From Phytophthora colocasiae (Eukaryota; Oomycota; Peronosporomycetes; Peronosporales; Peronosporaceae): a stretch of DNA of 64,000 nt. The stretch spans positions 682,001 to 746,000 of the forward strand of contig JAGKQI010000040.1 in assembly GCA_018806915.1 (NCBI GenBank). The letters run 5' to 3'. The translations under genes were made by a program, and so were the position numbers. The notes beneath the pieces are model-generated. The model saw only the letters and a program-made list of their open reading frames with translations. It had not been told where the DNA came from and ran no database searches. The first letter of the stretch is position 1; the number at the start of each line of letters is the position of its first letter. Below, one piece after another: positions 1 through 8,910 of the stretch.

Positions 1-167
1 ATGGCCAAGCCTCCAAGGGCGTCTCGTTCGCGATGGTACCGGAGGTCATCGGCAGCGATGACCCCAGCGTGGACCGCAGCCCCATTGACGTCTCTCCAAT
101 TTCCAAGATTGAGCTCATCGTGGCGCACGTTCCCCGTCCAGGCCTAGATGAAGCGGACTACAACTAA
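1..167 (+). CDS. 3' end of an unidentified protein-coding gene
   Basis: An open frame enters from the left edge (first full codon at base 3) and ends at TAA 165-167, giving about 54 residues that finish in ...GLDEADYN. The composition is that of a real acidic C-terminus, with a run of S/P/D residues and a hydrophobic IELIVAHVPRP stretch that would suit a beta strand. I recognise no family. The start and most of the gene lie outside the window. The alternative, a chance open frame, is less likely because the other two forward frames give Arg/Ser/Pro-rich text typical of shadows. Confidence 0.5.
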   Translation, partial: GQASKGVSFAMVPEVIGSDDPSVDRSPIDVSPISKIELIVAHVPRPGLDEADYN

Positions 168-1833
168 GCAACCGACCAACCTGTACAGGACAACAAGCAG
201 ACTCCACCTGACAACGGACGAAGGCTAGCACATGCACTGCACTGCAGGCACTGCACGACATTGTTCCGTTCTGGACACTCTTCCACTCCTCTTGCTAGGG
301 TGGGCATAGCAGACCGGGTATGACGCTGTTGAACCGACACGTCACTCGAGCCGCAAGCATGTAGCTTTAGAACCAACGAGCCACGATAGAATTGACTCGA
401 TATTTAAGTTCGCAATGTAATGCCAACACTTCCAACAGCAACAACCTTCTGGCACTTTCAAGGGATCCATTCGATGCGTCGACTGGTGTTCAGTCGTTGA
501 GAGGCATGAGGCGCTCAACTTCTTGTCGTGGTCCAGCATTTGTGCACGCGCGCGACCAGAGCTTTGTCCTGACCCATCTGCACCTCTAGCTGACGCAGTG
601 TAAGCTCCACCCGGGCTTTCTCCAGGTCGATCTCTTCAATTGATCGCAACGCTGGCCTCTTCTTGGCCAGCTCAGGCGAGGAATTCCTCATCTCAATCTG
701 TCGAAATTGGACATGTTCTTGGTGCTCCTCTTCCTCCTCTTCCTCAAAATTTTGTACCGAGGCGACCCAGCGCGTTATCCCTTTCACTACCGGCAGGTTT
801 TTTGGGATAGAAGGTCGATCTCTACTTGCTGTACATGTACGACCCTCATTCTAACTTCCGATGACTACTGTACTGTATGCGAAGATGACCTACATAATAA
901 TACTATTTACATACATGACGTGTGTAGTAGACTGAGTACTTCGAAGTATGTAGTAACCGCAACAATGTCATGACCTGTAAGTCAATGGCCCACTGAGCAT
1001 GAACTGAGATAATGCTACGCCGCAGTAAACAAACATTTAGTCTACTACTCTGTCCCGGAAATGTTGCACGAAAGTGCTTTTCCTAACTTTGATTCGCTGA
1101 AACGCGCAATCAGTGCGTTTAATTGGCAGAAATGAATAGGGCGCACCCTGTGCATTTCAACGATGTGCGCAGCTCGCCGTGAGCCGCAAAATTGACCGCG
1201 AATCAGCTAATTTAGTGGCGATCTGGGGTCTTATCTGCTGGTGCGAGAGATGCACATTAAAGATTTCGCCCACCCCACCCCATCGTCTCCCATGCCACAA
1301 AAGAACCGAGCGAAGAGGACTGCAGCCGCGTGGTTTCCGCCGTCTTGAGTCTCTCCGTCGGGGGAGCCCGCTCTAGCACTGGTGGCCGACGAATTTGATC
1401 ATTGCAATTGTTGATGCAGGGTATTGGGAGCTTCCGCCAGCTACTATAAACGCCCCGTTCCAGAGCTTGCTGACGACAATGAATCAGTGCATTGAGGAGA
1501 AAGGTGGGGACGACTTCAAACCTGTTCACATGGGAAACGTTCACCTGGAGAAGGAGGGAAGACATCCCCTGAGCACCGAAGCTCAAGTAGAGCTGCTGAG
1601 GTCCTGTCTCTATCACAGGGATTTGTAGGTATAGTAAAAGCAAGTATAATTGTGGTGTAAAGCCGAACCGTGTAACTTTTTCGGGACAGAGTAGTACCAC
1701 ATATCGTTCCGGTACCGTACCGTAAACACACGTACAGTACAAGAAAACTTGCGATCTGCCTGCTCTGTACATGTAGCTCAGACATTCAGTCTACAATACT
1801 TGATCCTTCACACACAACCACCAGAAACGCGAA
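168..1833. other. gene-poor spacer with one degraded reading frame
   Basis: No intact gene is visible in these 1.7 kb. A reverse-strand relic is listed separately (515-845). A short forward frame at 1395-1628 (77 codons) has reasonably protein-like text but no recognisable domain and no clear start context. The long reverse frame over the same bases looks like a shadow. I see no LTR, inverted terminal repeats or RNA gene. Confidence 0.4.
515..845 (-). pseudogene. relic reading frame with acidic run and charged helix, possibly transposon-derived
   Basis: Reading the reverse strand, the frame is open from about 845 to the stop at 515. It contains a WVASVQNF segment, a run of seven Glu, and a charged helical stretch (IDLEKARVELTLRQLEVQM). 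No ATG stands at its head (the furthest-upstream start-like codon is GTG), so it looks like the 3' part of a decayed gene. Charged C-terminal helices of this kind occur in oomycete Myb/SANT-like or NAM-like transposon-associated proteins, but that link is only an impression. I would not assign a function. Confidence 0.3.
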
Positions 1834-2183
1834 ATGCGTTTGCTTGTTCTTTCTTCGTTATTGTGTATATTACTCTCGTCGCTGTAATCGACGGGCATCC
1901 AACAACCGATCAATTCAACCTACAGGGAACAGAGACGACGACTGTCAGCAATGAGAAAAACCTTCGACGTGGAAAAGAAGACGAGGAGAGGGGAGTTTTG
2001 ACGAATGCGAAGCTGGAACTGTGGCTTAAGCTCGGATTCAGCCCAGAAAAAGTCTACAAGAAGTTGAAGCTTCCGCGCAACATTGACGACGCGTACGACC
2101 TCAAGAACTGGGAGCAGATGAAGCAGTTCTACACGATGTGGCTGAACAAAATGGCAGCTCAAAAACCTCCGACGAAAGCGTAA
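1834..2183 (+). pseudogene. RxLR-like secreted effector, frameshifted after the signal peptide
   Basis: ATG 1834 opens a typical oomycete signal peptide (MRLLVLSSLLCILLSSL) that hits TAA at 1885. The effector body is open in another frame through the same bases: an RxLR-like K-N-L-R-R segment (so not a perfect RxLR), an acidic DEER, then a W/Y-type helical C-terminus (LWLKLGFSPEKVYKKL, MKQFYTMWLNKM) ending at TAA 2181. The body frame has no upstream ATG; its furthest start-like codon is TTG at 1749. One base gained or lost near 1875-1887 explains the break. This is therefore a probable pseudogene of the RxLR-dEER class, whose members are secreted and act inside host cells. A sequencing indel is the alternative. 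Confidence 0.72.
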
Positions 2184-2356
2184 AGTCCGTTTCCCTAGTA
2201 ATTCCACTTCATCAATCGAAGTACACTTGAAACTTGCACTAGTATTCAGTATATTACTCTCGATCACTCGAGGTTACTGGGACGAAGCAGACGAACGCTG
2301 TTCTAAGAGACACTAAACATCAAATTGTTCTTCCCTGCCACAATTACACGTAGTAC

Positions 2357-3508
2357 TCAGACGCCGATTTTGGTTTCAGAAGCCGGCCAGGCCGAAGACC
2401 CGTACAACTCGTTGATGGCGGCCAAATCCCCTTCGCTCAGGTATTTCCGCTGGCCAATAGCCTTCGTAGCCGTCTCATTGCAGATCGACTTAGTGATATC
2501 CGTGCAGTTGTCGTCGTCGTTCAAGTTGCAGAACGTCGTGCCTTCCTCCACGCAATCCGACTGCACTGTTGCGCTGCAGTAGTTGGGCTGGCAGAAGCCG
2601 TACGACATCGGGTAGTGCATGACACTGTCGAGGTCGTAGGGGCCACCGACACTTAAGTCACGGATAGTCATCTCGGACCAAATGCTCTGGTCGATGTCGT
2701 CCCAGAAGACTCCAATCGTGCGCTTGGGGTGCTGGTGCTCGTGGTACATTCCCAACGAGTGACCGATCTCGTGCATGGCCGAACCGTACACAGTCTTGAG
2801 GTCATCGTCCACTTCGAAGCATCGGTCAGCCAGGTTCATGACCTGTGCTCCTTCATCGGTAATACCGATACTTGAATTGCAGTCCCGACCGCTAGTCGGG
2901 TGCTTAAAGTCCACCCAGTTAGCACACGAATCGCAGTACGACATTTTCTCCTTCTCACACGTAGCCGTTGTCACGAAGCGTATTTTCGTACTGGCCTCGT
3001 ACTTGCCCATAGCTTCATAGATGAATTCCGTCTGGGTAGAATTGAACGGGTAGTCTTCATTCAACTGGTAGCAGACCACACCTCCATCCCAAATTCGGGT
3101 GGTCGAAACAACAACGAGTGAAAGACGGCGATGATCATCTTCAGTCGCATCGTCACTTCCTCCTTCTTGCTTGCTCTTCTCTTCGTGCTCACGGTACGCA
3201 GTTTCTTCGTCGATCCGCTGTTGGAAGTTCTCGGTAGGACAAGCCACTTGGGTGGCCTTGTCGTGTACGCGTTCGATGAGGTAGCACCCGGCCTGGCCGT
3301 TCGAGCAGGCCACGTACGAGTCTTCTCCGTAGTATTTCATGCTGCGGTGACGCATCGTCACGCCGTTCACTTCGCAGTCTTTGCTGTTGGTTGTAGTCAC
3401 CTTCTCATTCGAGCTCTTGGACACTTTAATATGAAGTGACGCCTCCTGTTCCGCAGCAACTAGAGCCACCAGCGTCGTCAATACAATGCACCGAATCCAT
3501 CCCGCCAT
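2357..3508 (-). CDS. secreted astacin-like metalloprotease (M12A)
   Basis: A 383-residue zinc endopeptidase. ATG 3508 was chosen because it begins directly with a signal peptide (MAGWIRCIVLTTLVALVAA); the frame upstream has only a TTG. After secretion comes an N-terminal domain of about 75 residues with MRHR, a C-x-NG motif and V-x-CP, then an acidic linker ending in RR (about residue 128) that may be a processing site. The astacin catalytic domain follows, from about residue 136: HEIGHSLGMYHE (residues 246-257) gives the HExxHxxGxxH zinc site and SVMHYPMSYG supplies the Met-turn. Several Cys in the C-terminal third suggest disulphides. It is head-to-head with 4205-4668, whose product resembles the N-terminal domain. 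Confidence 0.9.
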   Translation of the reverse strand: MAGWIRCIVLTTLVALVAAEQEASLHIKVSKSSNEKVTTTNSKDCEVNGVTMRHRSMKYYGEDSYVACSNGQAGCYLIERVHDKATQVACPTENFQQRIDEETAYREHEEKSKQEGGSDDATEDDHRRLSLVVVSTTRIWDGGVVCYQLNEDYPFNSTQTEFIYEAMGKYEASTKIRFVTTATCEKEKMSYCDSCANWVDFKHPTSGRDCNSSIGITDEGAQVMNLADRCFEVDDDLKTVYGSAMHEIGHSLGMYHEHQHPKRTIGVFWDDIDQSIWSEMTIRDLSVGGPYDLDSVMHYPMSYGFCQPNYCSATVQSDCVEEGTTFCNLNDDDNCTDITKSICNETATKAIGQRKYLSEGDLAAINELYGSSAWPASETKIGV

Positions 3509-4204
3509 AGTTTTTAACGTCGTTTGATGTCTGGATGCCGTGAAAAATGCCAATGAATTGGACGAGTTCTTCCTCGTAGTTTGTCAACCGCCGATACTTT
3601 TGAGTCCGGTGGATACTCCTCACCTATCGAAGGTAAGGTAAGAGCCTGGTGTCGAGTGGCCACGCCTTTGCCTTTGTGTCTGACAGTTCCGTTGGCAAGT
3701 GACCGTCAAGATGTCGCTGTCGACTTGAGTTGCTGATCGTTCACTCGCCTATCTGTACACTCCGTAAAATCAAATTCGAGGTTATCCCACACGGAAAAGC
3801 AAGTGACTCACGGATAAAATGGCCGGCTAAAGCTTGAACAGATTCGAATGCGTGGGTAGAGGAGACCGAGAGGCTGCACATGGCAATGGCGACTTGGATG
3901 GGAGTCCATCGTAATACTCCGACCAGTGAATCGCCCATACTGAACGCCAATGTCGGAGAGTCAGATCTGTTCGTGCAGATGCTGGAGCAGAAGACGTTGG
4001 TACAACGTGGACGGAACATGCCGCCGGCTGGGCTGCTCAGCTTTTGATGGGCCAATGCCTTTACCTTGGTATCCACAGCTTTCTTCTCCTCAAAGGCAGG
4101 ACATCGTCATCCGCTTGACATTGACCAACTCAAACGTACGACCCTCATCTTCGCGCAGCTCCTCGAGTGTCTCGGATTATCTGAATTTTAACCGCTTGAA
4201 ACGA
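3509..4204. promoter_or_regulatory. shared divergent intergenic region
   Basis: These 696 bases separate the start codons of the reverse-strand astacin gene and the forward-strand small secreted gene, so both promoters should lie here. I see no intact gene; overlapping frames on both strands look like shadows. Core elements could not be fixed with confidence. Confidence 0.4.
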
Positions 4205-4668
4205 ATGAACTTTCGCTCGATGAATGCGTTGGCCGTAGCGGTGACGCTGCTAACCGCTTGCTGTGCGCTGGTGCTCGGGTCGTACACGTATCCGCAGTGC
4301 GCGACGAACGGCAAAGGCTGCTGCGAGTTCGGAACCGGTTCCATGCGGAACCGCGGATATGTGATCATCGCGCTGGAAGGCGACGACATGGTGGTCACCT
4401 GCCATAATGGAGTGTTGCGCTGCTCATACGAGAACCCGAGCAAGAAGGCCAGTTACGATGCTGCAGCAAACGTCACGTGCCCTGGTACGACTGCATTTTG
4501 TAGTTTTTGAGACTGTTGTTCGGTGCTAATTCGTTGTTTTTACCTGCAGACTTCACGTCCATGATGGAGTCCCGCTCTGAAATCACGTACCTGGAAGGTG
4601 TTCAAGCTTCAAAGACCGCCACGGACGGTGAATCGGGTGCTGGAACTGTCAAGGCTGCAGATATGTAG
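4205..4668 (+). CDS. small secreted Cys-rich protein resembling the N-terminal domain of the neighbouring astacin
   Basis: Two exons, 4205-4484 and 4550-4668, with a 65-base GT...CAG intron; phase is preserved and the frame ends at TAG 4666. The product is about 132 residues (127 if translation starts at ATG 4220, which gives the cleaner signal peptide MNALAVAVTLLTACCALVLG). The mature part has Cys pairs and the pattern C-E-F...MRNRG...C-x-NG...C...VTCP-DF. That spacing parallels the pre-catalytic domain of the adjacent astacin (C-E-V...MRHRS...C-SNG...C...VACP...NF). No catalytic domain follows; the tail is Ser/Thr/Gly-rich. Role unknown: a free-standing pro-domain, inhibitor or decoy is possible. 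It is not an elicitin or PcF-type peptide by its Cys pattern. Confidence 0.75.
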
Positions 4669-5006
4669 GGTTAAACTCTGTGTTGTGAGTTTATACAGCT
4701 TTCATTGTGTCAAGTTGTTGTCGTGCTTTCAGTTCGAACGAGCAAGTCAGTGAATAGTTGTAGTACGTGCCGTCTAAAACTACAAACACTTGCTGTACTG
4801 TACATGTTCTTGAAGAAAAGGTAAAGCAATGTTATTGATTCAAGGCACCTAAGCCGAGAGTTTAAAGGGGTTATACCACGGATTAAATAGCAGACGCGCG
4901 ACTTCAGTTCGGGAGCTTCCCCGTGGCTCTCCGAACCGAAGTTGTAGCACGCGTAGTGGAGATGTCTTCCATCGGACACCTCCCGTTCTGATCAATCTAA
5001 TGAGAC
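4669..5006. other. convergent 3' intergenic spacer
   Basis: This spacer lies between the stop codons of the small secreted gene and the FYVE gene. No open frame or repeat that I can support; it presumably contains both 3' UTRs. Confidence 0.4.
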
Positions 5007-7175
5007 TTAAATCCATTCGTAGGCGCGGTTGTGCTGCGGCTGATCGTCGTAGTCGGACAGGTTCGACGTCTTGCGGCCGCGCTTGACCGGTGCTGCAAAA
5101 TCATCGTAGCCGGCTGATGTTCGCCATGAAGACGGCACGTGGTTTTCGTCACCGGCGAACTTCTGCTTCCTCCGGGACGAACTAGTCTTGGAAGACATCA
5201 TGCGTGGACCGGCAGAGGCCGACGCCCATCCCTTAAAGGCACTACGGCGCGAAGATGACGACGATGAACTGCGACGAGAAGATGACGATGAGCTGCTGCG
5301 CGACGAGTTACTAGCACGAGACCGGCCGTCGCTACTGTGCACGCGGTACACAACGTTTGAGCGACGCGGGGGGTAGTTACTCAAACGAGGCTGTTCAACC
5401 TGCTTAGGCGGGGCGGGAGCAGGCACACGTTGGGGACCAACACGTTGAATGTCTGGTTCAGGCGTTGGACTGTCCTGCTGCTTGTCGCTACCGGAGCTTC
5501 TGGTACTGTTGGAGCTGTCACTGATCTCGCTCTTGTCCTTGGCGTCTGAAGATGCCACACTCTCGAGCTTCTGGTCGGCGAAGCTGCTGCTTCTGCTGAT
5601 CTGCACACGACTGCTGCTCAATTCGCTCGTCCGGAACGAACCGTTCGTGCCGTCGAAGAACGAAGCACTGAGTTCTCTGCTCATGTCCTCGTTCGGGTCG
5701 TAGGAACCCTTGCCTCGGAGTAGGGAACGTCGTAGGCTGTTCTTCCGGCCACCAGGTCCCTGACTCATGCTCATCATGTTTCGAGCAGACTGCGGGCGAC
5801 TGACGCCTACAGAAGCGCCGAAGTCTGGGCGAGGATCCACGTTAGCGCTTCCACGCACGGCACGGCGAACGCCGATAACGCTCCTGGCCAACGGCTTGGT
5901 GTCGTTGTCGAAGAGCATCTCGTCATCCTCTAAGCGACGTCTCCTAGCGGCGTCTCTAGCCCCGTAGCGCTCATTCGGACGCGGCTTGGTGTCCTGCATC
6001 GGGTTGGGAGGTAGCTCTCCGGCTGCTTCGGCCGTCGCGAACAAAATGGAATCACGTTGTCTGCTGTAGCTGCGTCCAATACGTGTGATGTACTGCAACG
6101 TGCCGCCGATGCCCGAAGCGAGTGACGACATCTTGGACGTGCGCGTCCTGTTGACGAGACGCTTGTTGCGCTGATAGCACAACCCGCAGAGTTTCCAGCT
6201 CTGGAACGACGTAGTAGACAGACACGAAGAGCACACGAAAATCCCACACACATTACACAGGTGATTCTTCTTCCTGGAGAAAAACCCGAGAGCACGTTGA
6301 CACGTCTGGCACTTGCGTTCGCGGTTTGACCGCGACGTGAGGATGCCGAACCGCGACGTCTTGGTAGACGCAGCAATGGCGGCGTCTCCACTAGTAGCTG
6401 CGAAGTTCTCGACCAATTGACGATACCTGATAGATAAACTGTACGCGTCGTGTAAACTGGAGAAGGCGCCGTAGAACGGCTCCGCGCACTTGGTGAGCTC
6501 CACATCGAGCCAGAGCTGCATCTTGAGGATCCCACGATGACTCGTTTCAGCCAACACCAGCAACATTGCGTGGATAGCGCCTCGATGTACCTGTAGCTGT
6601 GCGTGATGGCTATTGGCGCTTCTCATTTCGAACTCCCGTTCAGGGACGTCCACGGACCGCAACATCTTAAAGACGAACTTGTGACCGGAAACGGGGTGTA
6701 CTCCTCGTCCGGCCGTCTCCATAAGGAGAAATTCCTCAGCATGACGTTCGTCCAGCATCGACCGGTACTTGACGTGTTTGAGTCCGACGTAGCGGTACGG
6801 CGTCTCTTTGGTACGTGGGACGAGGGAGTCAAGTACACGGGCGTCCAGCAGTAGATCAGCACCGAAGAGCTCGCTCTCCAAGCGCCGGTAGCTGCTGGTA
6901 TCGTCGGCGTGCAGCGCGCGCATGGCGTCCTGTAACGTGCCAATGACGGCCTGACAACTGGCGGCGGTTGACCGGCGTCGACCGCCACAGTCGCGCGTGT
7001 GTACGTATGGACTGACATTGATAGGTGGGCGGGAAGCGGCCCGTTCCCAACTCGCAGAAACCGAGGGGGACGCCGTGCGGCTGAAGAAATTGCTCTGCAG
7101 TACGTGAGCTACACAGTTGGCGTTGTCCTGCAGCAGGGCCTGAGCGCTGGCCGCGGCCGCGGACTGGACGCGCAT
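5007..7175 (-). CDS. START-like / FYVE-type zinc-finger protein
   Basis: A 722-residue protein from ATG 7175. Residues about 70-275 resemble the START-like lipid-binding region that oomycetes commonly join to FYVE fingers. A zinc finger follows at about 287-335 (CQTC...RKKNHLCNVCGIFVCSSC...LCGLC), with the Cys-pair layout of FYVE. The usual RRHHCR basic motif is weakened to RKKNHLC, so phosphatidylinositol-3-phosphate binding may be reduced. The C-terminal half is low-complexity and Ser/Arg-rich (runs of Ser-Arg near residue 620), presumably disordered and phosphorylated. Likely role: an endosomal or membrane lipid adaptor. The frame upstream of 7175 shows coding-like text in other phases, so a further 5' exon cannot be excluded. 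Confidence 0.75.
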   Translation of the reverse strand: MRVQSAAAASAQALLQDNANCVAHVLQSNFFSRTASPSVSASWERAASRPPINVSPYVHTRDCGGRRRSTAASCQAVIGTLQDAMRALHADDTSSYRRLESELFGADLLLDARVLDSLVPRTKETPYRYVGLKHVKYRSMLDERHAEEFLLMETAGRGVHPVSGHKFVFKMLRSVDVPEREFEMRSANSHHAQLQVHRGAIHAMLLVLAETSHRGILKMQLWLDVELTKCAEPFYGAFSSLHDAYSLSIRYRQLVENFAATSGDAAIAASTKTSRFGILTSRSNRERKCQTCQRALGFFSRKKNHLCNVCGIFVCSSCLSTTSFQSWKLCGLCYQRNKRLVNRTRTSKMSSLASGIGGTLQYITRIGRSYSRQRDSILFATAEAAGELPPNPMQDTKPRPNERYGARDAARRRRLEDDEMLFDNDTKPLARSVIGVRRAVRGSANVDPRPDFGASVGVSRPQSARNMMSMSQGPGGRKNSLRRSLLRGKGSYDPNEDMSRELSASFFDGTNGSFRTSELSSSRVQISRSSSFADQKLESVASSDAKDKSEISDSSNSTRSSGSDKQQDSPTPEPDIQRVGPQRVPAPAPPKQVEQPRLSNYPPRRSNVVYRVHSSDGRSRASNSSRSSSSSSSRRSSSSSSSRRSAFKGWASASAGPRMMSSKTSSSRRKQKFAGDENHVPSSWRTSAGYDDFAAPVKRGRKTSNLSDYDDQPQHNRAYEWI

Positions 7176-8910
7176 TGAGGAGGGGGGAACTACCGAGTGT
7201 TAATCGGGTGGAGAGGTCTCGGCTGTAGTGCGCTACGACCCGAATGAAGACCTCGCAAAGCTGGAGACTATCGGTCGAGGGCTCGAGTGACACGGAATGG
7301 AGCACGGCGAACTGTGCCTGCAGTTTGGATGCCCATCAGGGAAGATGATGGCACAGACAGGCATCGGGACAGTCCCCAAGATGCAAATATCTGAATACAG
7401 AGGGGTTACTATATTCGTCTAAGCGAGATTTAATTCAGGTTTCCAGTAGTTGTAAGTAAAGATATTTCAATACTGGATTGTTTGTTTAGTATGATAATAC
7501 CTCTGTTACTCAATATACAGATTTGATCTATAATATATAGAATGGTAAGTTGAGTAATGTTGGAAACCATACGGTTGAAACGATCGTACGAGTCCGATTC
7601 CACAACGCGCTTTCGACACTTCCGCCCTCCCTACACGTTTCCAGATAAACGGGGACCATGTTACTGCCGGAAACGGGGGCATTGCCGATACTTTGCGGCT
7701 GTCTCCATCAAAATACCCGGTTCCGGCACGGAGTTCTGAGTATTTTTTGGCGCCTGTGATCATCGCGGTTAGAGGCGCCGCAGTGGGAAGCTCAATGCTT
7801 CCTGCAGTGCAATGCTGGCCATTGTCACCTCGCACCTTGATCGATCCGGAGCGGACGGCGCCGTCGTTGAGTTTCGGTGCGGCCCTTTCCCGTTCGAGCG
7901 GTTGCAGCGGTGGATATTGTCCACCGACTTTGGAGCTTGACGCTCGCCTGGGATCGAGTTGCATGGTGCAAAAGCGCGCTACGTGTCCTGCAAGCCATGT
8001 ACAGCAGGCCTTTGAATTCGCGTCCGGATGGGCGCTGCGTCGACCGATCGGTTTAGTCTTTGGCCAAAGGTACATGAACCGATGACCTTGAGTCTGTTAG
8101 AACGGAATACGCTAAATCTTCGACCTTATCATCAAGGGCAATGCGGAGCCACAGACCCTCGTCGCACGTGACCGCCACTTGGCTTTGGCCCAAAGCCTTT
8201 CAATGCACTTTCCACCGATCTGACCGGGAGCTGCATCAGCGCTGTGGGGTCCTTCATCTCTGGAGCCCATCGACAGTCGAGTGTCAAGGCTTGACAGTGA
8301 GATGACACCTGCAGTGCGGTGCTACTGTACAGTGCCTGTATCAGACGTAGAGGCTTGGTTTGTGGGGTTTGCCATGTGCTGCTTTGGTCAGATTTGGTGA
8401 CCTGAGGTGATCGACCCTATGATGCTGGTCATCCATTTCTACGGTCAGAACTCGCATTACGAGCAGCACCAGGTGAACGCTCTTGTCACCGACAAGAACA
8501 CGTGTGCAGGTGTCACCGCTGGCGTGAGATGCCGCGTCAATGATCAACCGAATAGCACAGCAAAACGACAAAGGCATCCGTGGACAGTGGGTGTCGCTTT
8601 AAAGCCTCTACTGCACCGCTGTCCTGTAGTTCCAGATGAGTCAGCCAATTTCTGCTGGTCACTCACTGACCAGCATCTCAGGAACTTCCGACCAGGAGCT
8701 TTTGGTCGGAAGTTCCTAGTAACGGCTCAGTCCATGCACACAGTTTGTAACTTCAAGAATCGTGGTGAACGCCAGCACAGTCTGCTTCGTGGTGGACCTG
8801 AAGGAAATTCGATAAATAACTTTCTCGTGGCAATCGAATACACAATGAAGGTTTTAAATGTATTAGACAGTTGAAATGCTTCTGCTTGCAGACGCCAAAC
8901 CAACTTGTGG
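7176..8910. other. 1.7-kb spacer with possible retroelement relic and hairpins
   Basis: No intact gene. A reverse-strand frame at 7506-8075 contains a segment reminiscent of a degraded gag zinc knuckle (ACCTWLAGHVARFC), so an old retroelement fragment is possible, but it has no LTRs or pol. A forward frame at 8407-8874 has no recognisable domain. Two adjacent perfect hairpins (8653-8717) are listed separately. Confidence 0.3.
8653..8717. repeat. two adjacent perfect hairpins
   Basis: 8653-8675 is a 9-base-arm hairpin (TGCTGGTCA / TGACCAGCA, 5-base loop). Four bases later, 8680-8717 forms a perfect 15-base-arm hairpin (AGGAACTTCCGACCA / TGGTCGGAAGTTCCT, 8-base loop). Function unknown; it could be a structured RNA, a recombination product or the tip of a decayed inverted repeat. 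Confidence 0.7.

Noticed and set aside
1257..1772. 171-codon reverse-strand frame
   Set aside because: Its text is compositionally odd (many Cys, Tyr, Leu runs), it has no family features, and it opposes another weak frame. Treated as chance.
7506..8075. 189-codon reverse-strand frame as a gene
   Set aside because: Only a weak zinc-knuckle-like segment is visible; no start context, LTRs or pol. Mentioned only as a possible relic.
8407..8874. 155-codon forward frame next to the RCC1-BTB gene
   Set aside because: It runs through the two perfect hairpins and has no domain or conserved-looking text.
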